From Rhipicephalus microplus (taxonomy: Eukaryota; Arthropoda; Arachnida; Ixodida; Ixodidae): 64,000 nucleotides of DNA. A program made the translations under genes and the position numbers. The notes beneath the pieces were generated by a model. It had not been told where the DNA came from. It saw only the letters and a program-made list of their open reading frames with translations, and ran no database searches. Positions 22,653 to 34,211 of the stretch are shown here, in pieces (within the stretch, counting starts at the first letter, position 1; each line of letters begins with the position of its first letter). The stretch spans positions 244,667,039-244,731,038 of the forward strand of contig NC_134700.1 in assembly GCF_043290135.1 (NCBI RefSeq). Reading direction: 5' to 3'.

Positions 22653-22722
22653 GGTGTGGCTCTGTGGTAAAATACTTGATTGCCACACAGAATGCTTGGG
22701 TTCAATTTCGTCTGGGACTATA
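22653..22722 (+). repeat. tRNA-Gly-like relic or SINE head
   Basis: TGGCTCTGTGGTAAAATACT (A-box-like), then GATTGCCACAC (anticodon-like GCC), then GGGTTCAATTTC (B-box-like). Layout and spacing follow tRNA-Gly(GCC), but the acceptor stem does not pair. It is not a functional tRNA; a SINE head or tRNA pseudogene fits best. Confidence 0.45.
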
Positions 22723-22760
22723 ACATATATGCTTTACATTCGTCGGGTCAAACCTGCCGA

Positions 22761-23001
22761 GCCCCGCCACGGTGGTCTAGTGGCTAAGGTACTCGGCTGC
22801 TGACCCGCAGATCGCGGGATCGAATCCCGGCTGCGGCGGCTGCATTTCCGATGGAGGCGGAAATGTTGTAGGCCCGTGTGCTCAAATTTGGGCGCACGTT
22901 AAAGAACCCCAGGCGGTCGAAATTTCCAGAGCCCTCCACTACGGCGTCTCTCATAATCATATGGTGGTTTTGGGACGTTAAACCCCACATATCAATCAAT
23001 G
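22761..23001 (+). mobile_element. Ruka-like SINE, full length
   Basis: Plus-strand copy from GCCCCGCCACGGTGGTCTAG to the ATCAATCAAT tail. Good A box and B box (ATCGCGGGATCGAATCCCGG). A short 7-bp duplication CTGCCGA at 22754-22760 and 23002-23008 may be the target site. Confidence 0.92.
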
Positions 23002-23008
23002 CTGCCGA

Positions 23009-24674
23009 TGCCCATTTTTCTTATCGTTCTTGCATTTAATTTACCACTCTCTGTTCTCGCCATTCCTGGGCAGATATAAATTGTCAATCACCTGTGGCGC
23101 ATACCTGCATACCACGGCGCGTGGTATCATGTATATGGGCATGTGCCAAACATTTCTGAAGAAAAGGGTTTGACGACGTGCGCGATGGGATTTTCATGCT
23201 ATTTATGTTGTGAGCAGCGAGACATATTCGTCAAACCATCTTACTCTGCCGTACTAATTTTGGCCTACCTCAAGTTTTAATATTACTAATAATAATTATT
23301 ATATCCTTTAGTTTTCACCAAGACGATGAAGGAGTTTGGTAGAAAAAGGTGACAAGCAGCTAGACTAGATCCGGCTTTCCAAATGTACGCTTTGGAGAGT
23401 TTGCAACAAGCTGTGCGGCACACATGAAGGAACAAGAAGAAACTCAAGGAGGCGGTCACGAAAGCACCCAGATGCAGGCCGCCGATAAATGGGTCCTGGG
23501 GTCGGTACTATACTGGTCAAACCAGTTGCTACGATCACCTGAGAGAGCACGCAAATAATCTCAGGACTTAACAAGCAGCATCTTGGCAGCCCATCGCTCC
23601 TTGTGCGGCTGCGCCCCGCTCTTTCGTGAATGCAAGATACTCTCAAGGTATCGCAACGAGACAGAGCACGAGATTAACGAAGCTTTACATATCAAGACGA
23701 AAGGAAGCATGTGCGTCAGCGAGCCTTCACTCGCCCTCCTGAAAAAAAAAGAGATAATGTTTTTGAGTGGTAAACTTCGACATTTCGACTCGTGGCAGAT
23801 TCGTTTTGCTTTCGTCCTTGTGTGCACGTGATGGTTTTATTCTTGTTTTCTGTTTTCAGCTATATATTTCTAGGTGTAATAAATTTACACACAGTCGTTC
23901 GTCAGCGCTTGCATCGTGTGTTAATTTTTTCTCGGTCCCGTTTTTCGCACCGTTTCCCTCAGTATCATGTGCGAACTGGCCTTTCAAGTTACCCTTCTGC
24001 GAAAAATAGGTAAGTAGAGAGAAACGCTCCAAGGTGCCTGCCGTCCGCTAAGAAATGCTCCGAATTCAAAATCTCAGCAGTAGTCGAACCCTGGCGTTCT
24101 GCACGGTAATCACTTTGTGTCTTCTTTAGAAAAACTGACGCCAAGCTTGTTGGCCGCATCGCAGAGCGTCGGGGACCGAGGCGGTCATCGAGTGCTCCCG
24201 GCCCAAATTGCGTATTTTCATCACAATGGCATCATCACTCGATGCTTCCATGGAGTCAGCACAAGTGACATAGTGCTTTTGTGGCATTCCGGTGCGTGCG
24301 CACTCGAAGGTAGCGAACGAGCAGGCTGACAGGTAAAAAAGGACGCCCGTGCACATAACACGTTATCGAGCTTCTCAGGCAGTCGTCAGAAGGCACCCGT
24401 GGTGCAGTTTGCCATAAATTTTGCCACGCGCTCCCGCGGTCTCTAAAATTCTGACCGCCACTGAACGCGCCAGGCATTTTTACACCTGCCCTTTCCATTC
24501 GCGAAATATGGAACCTAACGGACGTGGACGCTCGCCGGATGACGTCGTACGGCTCAATCGATAGCAATGCCGGGAGGGAGACGGAATGAATATTCAAGGA
24601 GATAGCTCGCGAGAGGCGTCCTTAGTGATGGACACCTTGAGGCCGGGCCGCGTTCTTGTCCCTTCATGACCGGC
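23009..24674. other. Unassigned stretch
   Basis: No repeat or domain recognised. A 113-codon minus frame (24256-24597) and several shorter ones are without support. Confidence 0.5.
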
Positions 24675-24689
24675 CAGCCTTAGCTGATC

Positions 24690-24932
24690 TTGATTTGATT
24701 GATATGTGAGGTTTAACGTCCCAAAACCACCATATGATTATGAGAGACGCCGTGGTGGAGGGCTCCGGAAATTTCGACCACCTGGGGTTCTTTAACGTGC
24801 ACCCAAATTTGAGCACACGGGCCTACAATATTTCCCCCTCCATCGGAAATGCAGCTGCCACAGCCGGGAATCGAACCCGCGACCTGCGAGTCAGCAGCTG
24901 AGTACCTTAGCCACTAGACCACCGCGGCGGGG
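24690..24932 (-). mobile_element. Ruka-like SINE, full length
   Basis: Minus-strand copy with intact A and B boxes. It is flanked by a perfect 15-bp duplication CAGCCTTAGCTGATC at 24675-24689 and 24933-24947, the best-preserved target site of the set, so probably a recent insertion. Confidence 0.95.
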
Positions 24933-24947
24933 CAGCCTTAGCTGATC

Positions 24948-26030
24948 GCCTAGTTTTTAATCTCTCCCTGCCGAACTGCAACCATTTGCTGAAAAATGGA
25001 CAGTACTTTCTCACCTGCGCTCACAAAAGAGCAGTGGCTAAGCGAAATGAGAGGCTCTCCGGTAATTTGAAGAGTTGTGAGTCGCTACACAATACGAACT
25101 CACCAATTCTCAAAGAAAAAAAACTTGAAATGATAAAGTCAGTTAATAAGAAATATCAAGATCTCTTCATTTAGTCCAGCGCAGAAGCCATTATTATGTC
25201 CGAAGACAAAGGCAGCTACACGGTGGGACAACAATGGCTGCTCAAAGATGAATGTCTTCTCCAAGTTCCCTTAATTTATGGCAGTGGCATTATCATTCAT
25301 CTCGAAAAGCGCAATTGAGAAGAAACAAAAGAATAAATCACACGTGAGCACCTACAGTGCCACTAGTAATCTGAGCAGTGAATCGCCAATGACTTCGAAC
25401 TAATCTTTATTGCTCTTGTTCTAGATAAAAGGCAGGCTTTCCGGAGCACAAGCCTCGTTCAGCAAGCGCAACGAAGACGGAAATGTTCACGATTCCAGGA
25501 AGCCATCATTGCCGAGAGCAAGATGCATGGCTGTAGTGGTAAATATAAATATTCGTGGTTTAATACAGCCTCTATAATGCATGCGCATCCGAATTATTGT
25601 GGAGGGCCGGCCTCTCTGGAGCGCCTTTTATTCACTACCTAATGCCGTTCTGAGAAATCTTGAGCTCGCAACACTACTGGTCACGCTTAATATTTTGTTT
25701 TCTCTTGAACCTTCTAAGCCTCCCTTCTTTGTGTGTGCCTTGGTGCGTGTGCATCTTCTTCAATGGATCTTCTTTCAAGTGTTAGCGCACTTGTGCCTCA
25801 TTCTCTCCCTCCCACTGTGTGTGTGCGTTGCTCTCAAATGTGTTCTCAGAATAAGTTACTTTCAAATCAAACTCACCAAGACAAAACTACGAAATGAGTC
25901 TGACCCCTGGTACACTAATAAATGCATCGGACTTAATCGTTGCAGCATACAAGGCACAGAGATAGATCGGAACATCTTGACGGCGCAAGTCTCATTTTGG
26001 CGGAAGCGTGACGGTAGAGGACCGTGCATT
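24948..26030. other. Unassigned stretch
   Basis: AT-rich. A 176-codon plus frame at 25581-26111 is rich in hydrophobic residues and runs into a SINE fragment. I do not support it as a gene. Confidence 0.5.
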
Positions 26031-26034
26031 GTTC

Positions 26035-26090
26035 GATGTCAGTGCACTTTAAAGGACACCAGGTGGTCGAAATTTGCGGAGCACGTAAAA
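26035..26090 (+). mobile_element. SINE fragment
   Basis: TGCACTTTAAAGGACACCAG then GTGGTCGAAATTTGCGGAGC: the middle of the Ruka-like SINE only. Both ends are lost, so this is an old relic. Confidence 0.7.
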
Positions 26091-26094
26091 GCCC

Positions 26095-29000
26095 AGATGC
26101 TGTTAATATAATTATTATAATTAACAAAATGCTGCTACAGCCTTTCTTGCACGTCTACATGAACTAAGGGGGCAGAATTACGAGCATAACGTAACAAACA
26201 TTTAGTCAGCAATAAGCGAAGTACGCAGCCCGAAGCATTCGGTCAATATTGAATCGAAACGGGCACTCTCTCAACTCCTCGCACTCTTCTGTTGTCTCAT
26301 CTCAACCGAAAAACGGTGCGATGGAAGGAGCCAGCGGCCCAGGAAAACCCCGATCGCCCGGAGGTGCTGCTGGCGAAGCGGCCGCCCAGCTCATATGAAG
26401 GGCTGTTTTTCATCGGCTTCTCTCTCACGTACCCGCATAGCCCTATGGGGCGGCACCGGGGAAAGCACATTCCGATGAAGACGAAGCACTGCAGACTCCC
26501 ATAACGTCCTCGCTTTCACAAAAGAAGCCTATCGATCTTGGAGCAGTTTGCTCCGCTCTCGTTTTCTGCGCAGACTCTGGGCAAGGGAGTACATCAGGCA
26601 CCCTGTGAAGTTCATATATCGAAATATGCAAACACATCGCACTACATGGCAGAAGTTTTTTAGTTACAATAGCAAGCAATAGGCAGTGCTTGAACTCGTC
26701 CCTGATGCTTTCTATGAGTTATATGTACCTCAAAGATGCATATTTTTGCGGTATTTTGTTGGCAGTTGTAACTAGAAAACTACACGGGAGAGAAGAAGTT
26801 CTAAGACTTTCAAGATCACATTCCGTGCATCAGAGAACGTCACGAATGACGAAGTTCTGCTTCAGTTTCGATCACAATCCAGTATCACATCTTCTCATCC
26901 AGACGAGTCGCCTCAGTTTCGCAATTCACATAAACCTGCACAAAGTGCTTGGAATATCAAGTGTATGTCACGCACCAGAGGCACTCGATTCCAGCACTTG
27001 GCGTTCAATTACGTGGCTATGTAATTGGTTGTGAAATGACGCCTAATTAGCGAGGCGGCTACGTGGTTTCATTGTTTCTGTTCGCACTGCACGGTGGTAC
27101 CATAAGCTGAAGCAGCGCCGTCGTTGTAATGAAATAAGCGTACGTGGCAATATTTCCACTGCACAAATTCCATCGAAATAAAGAGCAGCACTAGTGACCA
27201 GCCATGCGGGCGCGAAAGCAGAGTGAAATGAAATGAGCAGGGGTTCCTCATTAGTGGAGCGGCTTTATTATTTTTTTTATCAAACAAGTTAGAACCAGAA
27301 ACCAAAAGTGGGCTGAAGTTCAGAGGAACGCGAAGCGCGTCGAAGTTTCTTTCACTTTTAAAACGTTTGCAGTCAAATTGGGTGAATTGCTGATTGTAAC
27401 GTGTAATCTTAAAAAGAACAGATTCGGATGGTAAATGCATCAAATTCTGCACCTGTTTGAATCAAACCGAGCCAGATTTATTAAAATAGGGTTGCGTGAG
27501 CAATGGTGGACAATACGTGGTCGCATTTCATCTGTTTTAATTGTGACTTAGCTGCTTTGATAACGCTCTTTCACTCCACAAACGCCTTTTTCTTGGGCTA
27601 GTTGGGACTAACCGAAGTAGATAATAGACGGAGTAAGAGGCCTACTTTTCTATCCTCGCCCGTCTATACGAGTTTCGCGCTATACAATCATGTCCTTCTG
27701 TCATTCCGAGGCATTTAAATGAAAGACAACAGCAAGGCAGGTATTCGGTACCAATGTATTCTTGGGATAATTGATGTTCAGCGGTGAGTCATAAAACCCG
27801 CTAAAAAGAAACTGAGAAGATTAAGAGCTGTAGCATTTTTCGTAAGTCATTTTTTGTGCCAAGAACAAAAAGAAAACATGGGCGACATTCCAGAATGGTA
27901 CGCTTGTTGCCATAAAGGACCACTCACTCTTCATGTCTAGTCATGACCTCGTCACAGAAAAAGTATACTCAAAATGTATCCTACCACCGCCGCCTACCAA
28001 TGCTGGCCGCACGTAGTACGTGGTTCTTCGCTGGTGCAGATCGTCCAATTATTTTTTCGACAATGTCTTGGAAGGTGGACGGATACGTGCGTCACGCGTC
28101 CTGTAGTGTCACTTGCTGCTTCTGTGATTCACGTTGAAGGGGAAGAAAGATAAAGGGAGATTGAGGAGGCTCTTGAAATCGCCATTGTCGAAAAAAGATT
28201 TTGACAATCTATTCCAGCAAAGACCACGTGTGCGTGGGCGTCAGATAGGCACTGGTGAAACTCATTTTGAAAATACTTTGTGACGTGGCACCTGCGTGTG
28301 TGCCGTGAAATGCTGTATATTCTCTTTCATGTCGATTAAACATCATTTTAAATATAGCAGTTGTCCCGTCTCTTTCCATGTCCTTCTGCGTATTTGCTAG
28401 TAATATGGAAGTATCCAGTCAATACCAACTAGCCCAGCTAAATGTCTCACTCTGTCCGAAGTAATGGCTCTCCGCGAAGTATCGACTGCGCCGTAAATCA
28501 TAATTTTGGTGAAGTAGGAGAGCGCTCACCACGCATAAGGTTTACCATTCTTCAGAGAAGCCAGGTACGTGCATAACATCTGCAAGGTATAATTATGTGC
28601 ACTTTTGTTGATGACGCATGTGGTTGATGATGATAATGAATTATGGCCGAGCCCTTTGAGGTGGGTGGGAAGAATTAAATCATGCTCGTTGACCAATTAG
28701 CATTGTGGGACAAAACGCAGGAGGGGGACGCAGAAAGAAAGAGGAACGACAGGGAGGTTAAGACGCAAGAAGGCGCTTATGAATGCTGCGCTCTTAAAAA
28801 ACAGAGTTGAGTTTTAATAGGCAGGTAAATTTTGTGTGTGAATATAAAATTACACTTCTTCATGACCTAAAGTGGTTGCCTCCCATGGCAGAGCTGTTCC
28901 ATAACCATTCAGCGCACCAGAGCATTGCGCTTCCAGCCTTTAAAAAAATCCCGAACTGAGCAACACTACAGACTTCCCAATTCGTAGCAGAGCGCTTATA

Positions 29001-29690
29001 CTGCATAGGTAAAAGCCTGTGATTGGAACAGCGCCGACCAGTTCAATCTGCCGACAATCGCTCAAGTCTCACTTCCACTTGAACTGAAAGTTTGTCTTAC
29101 GTGTGATCTGTCCTTTTTTTATGCAGCTTCGCAATGCACGCAAATCGTTCTTTCATTATCACGGGGAGTACTTTCACGTTTTACCTTAAAGTACAACTTT
29201 TTCGAACAGGTGCTAGAGTCTTTGTATAAATAAATAAAAAGCCTAGACGAAAAAAGGGACATTTGAAGAGAGTCAATGCATAATGAGCTGCAAAAACTTT
29301 GCAAGCACGCCGGAATAAACCATGAATATCTGCACAGAGCACAGAATGTTTTCTTTTTGAAAAGGCGTTAGCTTACCTGAAAAATCAGTTCGTACAACAG
29401 AAAGAGTGACGTGACAGGAACACTCGAAAGTTATATTGACGTTTCATTTCGTTGACCCGGGTAACACGCATGCACAGATGTGCCATCCCATATTTGTGCA
29501 CCACACTGTAGAACCCTGTATGTCTATAGGGCTCTGCGTGCCCCGGCTTCACGCAAGATACAGTTATTGGCTTTTAAGCAAGCTCTCAAACTTTCTAAGC
29601 TACTCTACCTTGCCTGACACACCCACATAGTCACAAGTCTCCCCCCACGTTCTTCGATAGTCTCCTGGACCGGCCTATATCATGCCTTGA
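26095..29690. other. Long unassigned stretch
   Basis: About 3.6 kb without a recognisable gene, repeat family member or RNA. Short open frames (up to 127 codons at 27069-27452, minus) lack domains. There is a local TGATGATGATAATGAA motif near 28625. It may be unique sequence or a decayed repeat. Confidence 0.5.
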
Positions 29691-29694
29691 GGAT

Positions 29695-29815
29695 CACGTA
29701 CTTGTATTTAAGTCCTTTTGAAGAACCACGGGGAAAGGGGGGGGTCTAAGTTTCCGGAGTCCTCCCCTTTGGCGTCCCTCCTGATTGTATCGGTGTTTAA
29801 GACGTTAAACACCAG
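29695..29815 (+). mobile_element. Decayed SINE fragment
   Basis: Scattered matches to the SINE body in order: GAAGAACCAC, TTTCCGGAGTCCTCC, GGCGTCCCTC, GACGTTAAACACCAG. A poly-G insertion lies in the middle. Old copy. Confidence 0.55.
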
Positions 29816-30278
29816 TAAGTATTATTATTTTAAGCTCTAGCATGCGCATATCCCCATTCTTGTTCGGCTAACGCCCAGCACACGGCACATACGACATCGG
29901 GATGGGTCAAATCACGCTCTATCTGTGGTCGGTTCTCTTGCTTCTTTCTCGGCACCTCAACTGCTAGACGGTACATATTTAGACTGCTGAACTTCCACGC
30001 TGACCAAGGTGTGGCCAGATCGTAACCGGTTAATCTGCAGCCGGACCAGGGTCTCTCAAGAAGCGAGCGGTCCTTCTGCCATCGTTTCCCGTCGAATGTT
30101 GCCCTGAGCCGTGCATCTCTTCCCACTGCATGAAGGGCGGACGAAACATTGAAGCATACTTGTACCAAAGTGAGCCACCGCAGCACTACGTGGTCTCCCT
30201 GCGGCCCCACAAGCAGACCTGCTGCACTGCACCCTCAGCCACAACCAGGTTTTCGAGGTACGTGGTCCTAAACTTCCT
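29816..30278. other. Unassigned GC-moderate stretch
   Basis: Open on the minus strand for 126 codons (29830-30210) from a GTG, with a Trp/Arg-rich translation lacking a domain I recognise. Left unassigned. Confidence 0.45.

Positions 30279-30371
<93 letters not shown>
30279..30371. repeat. (TCTG)n microsatellite
   Basis: About 23 uninterrupted copies, seen directly. No GCGAAGC motif precedes it, unlike the TCTG tracts at 36186 and 52292. Confidence 0.98.
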
Positions 30372-30462
30372 GGATATTCTGTACTGTCTACGTCGGAGGG
30401 TCGCGAACGGCCCTAGACCATAGGGTGCTTCACCCCTAATATATTTTCCGTCGTTTGAAGCC

Positions 30463-31189
30463 TTAAAGGGACACTAAAGTCAAATAACAATTTACGTCAG
30501 AGTGAAAGCTTAATGTGTGACAACACCTAAAACGACAATACTATCAACAGCACTACCCTACTTACCGAGAAATTGGGGTAAATTAACAAGAACACAAGCG
30601 CCACGGTACGACATTTTCAAAATAATCCCGATGACATCAGAAGGACCACCTGCAAAAATCGCTGGTAATCGATATAACTGCACTAAATAAAGGACCTTCC
30701 GTACATCAAGAGACGCAATTAAATGCCGCTTGTTCGTTTCTGTTTGATTCATAAAAAAATAACCGCCGGACGTTACTATGGGGAATGGCGCAAATTGTTC
30801 AAAAAATTCACTTTCGCGTGGTTACACGGGACAGGTGGTGTCATCTAGCGGGGCGCAGTTGAAACATACGTCGGCAATCTCAAAGCCAATGGCTGGAAAT
30901 TGATCAATGGTCATTGTTGCTGCTGTGGCTCCCGCTGCTTTTAGTCTGCTGCTGCTATAGCGCAGTAAAGCCGGGCAACATTGGGCATGGCAACAGTGAC
31001 GTGAATCGGTCCGGTCAGTCCACTCCTTGAGGCAGGTAACTTGAAGTGCGCTAACCCGATGCGGATCACTAAAACGTTATGTTATTTCAAAATAAGCCCT
31101 TCGTTGGCACAAAAGAACACTATGAGGTTTCTGGACCGCTATTTCAACAATCAACGTCAACTTAATAGTTGTCTTTAGCGTCCCTTTAA
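30463..31189. mobile_element. TTAA-flanked piggyBac-like MITE
   Basis: A 719-bp element (30467-31185) bounded by TTAA on both sides (30463-30466, 31186-31189). The 13-bp terminal inverted repeats AGGGACACTAAAG and AGGGACGCTAAAG differ at one base, and the similarity continues a few bases inward. TTAA duplication is characteristic of piggyBac-superfamily transposition. There is no transposase frame inside, so it is non-autonomous and would need a source elsewhere. Confidence 0.85.
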
Positions 31190-31787
31190 AGCCAGCGAAT
31201 ATCACGCCAGAATTATCACCCTCCTCCTCACATCTCCTTCGTCTCCTTCCCCATCACCCTACTGACGCTGAGCCACCCTTCACCTGTAAAATTGCGTCTT
31301 TTCCTCGCCAGCAACCTGGACGACTGATCACATGGAGAACGCTGAGAGAAGGTCGGCACATAGCACCTCCATCTACTTTCTTCCTCTAAGAAGTTCCACT
31401 GAAAGGCACCATATATTCAACTACGTGACAAGAAGAAACAAATAGAAACAAGCTTTGAGAGAAATTGGTGATCCTTCAGTTCTCAAGTTATTCCGGTGCA
31501 TCCAGGTTCTTAGGTGGAACGAGTAGCGTTGAAGGTCTGTTCGTATCAAGTCAAGCAGCCCGTGAAAGCTTAGGGGATGGTTTTTTTGTATTTTATTTAT
31601 GCGTAGTAAGCATGAAACAAAAGGGAATTAATTTAAACACCTGCAGCAGCCGAACCCCCAACATCCATCTCGCATGCGCGGTGCTCAACCATTTGTGCTG
31701 GGGCTTCCCCAGTCAAATTGCATGGATATTTTGTAAGAACCAAAATAATTAGTTTACTTCAGAGTGAACGTCCTACAGCCACAACTT
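31190..31787. other. Unassigned stretch
   Basis: No repeat or domain recognised. Confidence 0.45.
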
Positions 31788-31975
31788 CACTAGGGGACGC
31801 AGTAGTGGATCGTGCCAAAAATTTTGACCATCTGGGGCTCTTCAATATACACCTAAATCTAACCAAACGGGCCTCTATAGCATTCTTACCTCCATCGAAA
31901 ATGTTGCCGCCGTGGCTGGAATTACATGGCGCGACATTCGGGTCAGCATTTGAGCACCATAAACACTAAACCCCG
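31788..31975 (-). mobile_element. Decayed SINE copy
   Basis: GGGGACGCAGTAGTGGA, TTTTGACCATCTGGGGCTCT, ACGGGCCTCTATAGCATTCT and GCCGCCGTGGCTGGAATTAC follow the minus-strand SINE order with many substitutions. Old copy. Confidence 0.65.
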
Positions 31976-33832
31976 GTAAAAGGTTGTTTTTTTTTGTACC
32001 ACCTAATATTCGTAGCGTCGGCTAGCACCACTAGTGGACTCGTGGCAAACATTTAAAAAATCATTTATAAAACAGTGTCGGTGTGTCTGTGTACTTTAAA
32101 AACAGGCAACTATCCAAGACGTCCTTCAAGGCTATGTTAGGACACCAAAATTGGAAGATTTGAGATTCAAAACAAGATAGTCATGAAAGTTTATTAGAGA
32201 TCTGTTATGGAGATCTGAACACAACATAACAGTAATACAATTAAGTATGGAAAGTAGCCACAGCACCCACTCATTTTAAGTTTTCGTGAAGCAGGCTTTC
32301 GCTTCCATAATCTAAGGGTCCTTCTGGGTGGCATTTCAGTTGCATTGCTTGCCACTGTGTGAGGCTTGACATTAAGAGACTGGAAGACAGCTCACAGACG
32401 GGGGTAGCGAATATCAGGTCGATGGGTTGGTTCTGCCTGTGGTTCTCTGTCTAGGACAGAAAACCACCGGTCGATCAGCAACGGAATGGATAACAAACGT
32501 TATGAAAAACGCCACTGAGAATGATGGCATGTTTGATTGCAAGCTGAAATTCAGAAGCTCGCGGAAATACAGTAGAATCAGCGCGCATAACATCACAGGG
32601 TGATTTGGACATCATTCGAAGAGGATTTCGTCCTGCATTCGGATAGGCTGAGAATGATGATGCTCTAAATTTGGGCGCATTTCAATACTCACGGTAGATG
32701 ACTAAATCATCGCGAAGACCATCTCGTTAACGATGCTGCTCTGTCCACATACAGAATGGCGGCTGAGCGGAATGCTCTGGTATCGCTGGTGCTGTCTTTC
32801 GCACGCGAGCAGCGCGCTCGATGTAAGCCACAGTCGATTTCTTGTTGATTTCAATTTGAGAGAAGTTAATTAGCTTTCTATTGTCAACGCAAGGTGACGC
32901 CACGTCGCACCGACGTCATTCAGACGCATCGCAACGTTCAAACGCCTCCGGCTCAATGCTGCCTGGACTGTCTAAGATGCTGCCCAGAATTGAAATGCAG
33001 CTTCCGAAGGAACCTATAAAAGTTCTCTCATCTTCTTTAATTAAGCGCCATAAAAAACGACCTTCTTTATCATGATTGTTGAACAAATGAGCCTGAGGAA
33101 AGCAGGAGAGGCAACAACAGCCACCGTTGAACTCGTGCGAAGGCAGCGATAAAAAGAAATCGAAAATAAAACACAAGCGGGACTCTGCTTCCTTGAGCCC
33201 TAATTGTTGTTCTTCCGCGTAAAGTTTGCGCGTGTTCGTGAGGAGCAAGGAAATCAAACAGAAGAGCATACTTCCTGTCTAGTGGCAGTCTCATCTGCGA
33301 TGCGAAGAAAGCTAAAAGTAAATGAAGGGCATTGTACAAACTAGTCACACTGTTTCGCCCAACGTCTTCTCCGAGAAAAGTATGTCGGTTCTGCCTGTAA
33401 ATTACTGCACGCTTCCTTGAAGCCCCGTACACTATATAAACAACTAGCTTTGCCGAGAGGTGACACAACTCGGCACATTTTTTATTCGTCTCCAGAGGTG
33501 GTCTGTAAGTCACCATTGTACGACATCTTTTTCCTCCTATATTATGTCGCTGTTCTTTGCTGAACGCTCTTCGCAAATCTGCCTCATTTCCTTTGAAGAC
33601 ATACCATGATATGATAGCTTGAGAGCTGCGACGCATTTTTTTTCTCTTTCCTTCAGTATTTCTAGAGCATTTACGGCAGGTTGCTTTTCTGGAAAAGTGC
33701 TGCCTTGTTTAGTTCCACTTCTGGTAAAACTGATATCGACTGCTAAAGTTCAGTATATCCTGTCTCGCACGTGTTATTGCTTGTACTTGTGCAACTGAAT
33801 TCGGTATCTTACGGTGTACGTTTTTCTTTATA
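31976..33832. other. Unassigned stretch with a 188-codon frame
   Basis: The longest frame is 33070-33636 on the minus strand, 188 codons starting at a true ATG (MRRSSQAIISWYVF). Its C-terminal part is hydrophobic and basic. I recognise no domain and codon use is not distinctive, so it may be chance. Nothing else was identified. Confidence 0.4.
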
Positions 33833-33950
33833 AATGCGAAGTATTCATTTTTTAATCAATGACGCTTAAGCTAATTCTATCTATCTATCTATCTATCTAT
33901 CTGTTTATCTATTTATCTATCTATCTATCTATCTATCTGTCGGTCCATCT
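33833..33950 (+). repeat. ATGCGAAG module plus (ATCT)n
   Basis: AAATGCGAAGTATTC, then about 35 bases, then about 18 ATCT-type units with a few variants. The same arrangement opens the element at 43722. Probably a truncated or decayed HINE-like head. Confidence 0.55.
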
Positions 33951-34015
33951 GTCTCCTTGCATCCGTCCGAAACGAATAATCGTTGCCGGTAATCAATTGG
34001 AACTTTGATTATAGT

Positions 34016-34199
34016 TGATTGATTGATATATGTGGTTTAAAGTCTCAAAACCACTATATGATTATGCGAGACGCCGTAGTGGAGGGCTCCGGAAATTTAG
34101 ACCACCTGGGGTTCTTTAACGTGCACCCAAATCTGAGCACACGGGCCTACAACATTTCCGCCTCCATCGGAAATGCAGCCGCCGCAGCCGGGATTCGAG
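34016..34199 (-). mobile_element. Ruka-like SINE, 5'-truncated
   Basis: Minus-strand copy lacking the tRNA-related head (it stops within the B-box region, GGGATTCGA). It still has a perfect 12-bp duplication TTTGATTATAGT at 34004-34015 and 34200-34211. Truncation of the 5' end inside intact target duplications is the hallmark of target-primed reverse transcription. Confidence 0.94.
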
Positions 34200-34211
34200 T
34201 TTGATTATAGT

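Noticed and set aside
24003..24020. Splice-donor-like AGGTAAGTAG after an open frame
   Set aside because: The upstream frame has no domain and ends at the same TAG. One donor-like motif is not evidence for an exon.
25581..26111. 176-codon hydrophobic plus frame
   Set aside because: It runs into a SINE fragment, has no domain, and the hydrophobicity follows from T-rich sequence.
29830..30210. 126-codon minus frame
   Set aside because: It starts at GTG rather than ATG and has no recognisable domain. Left as unassigned.
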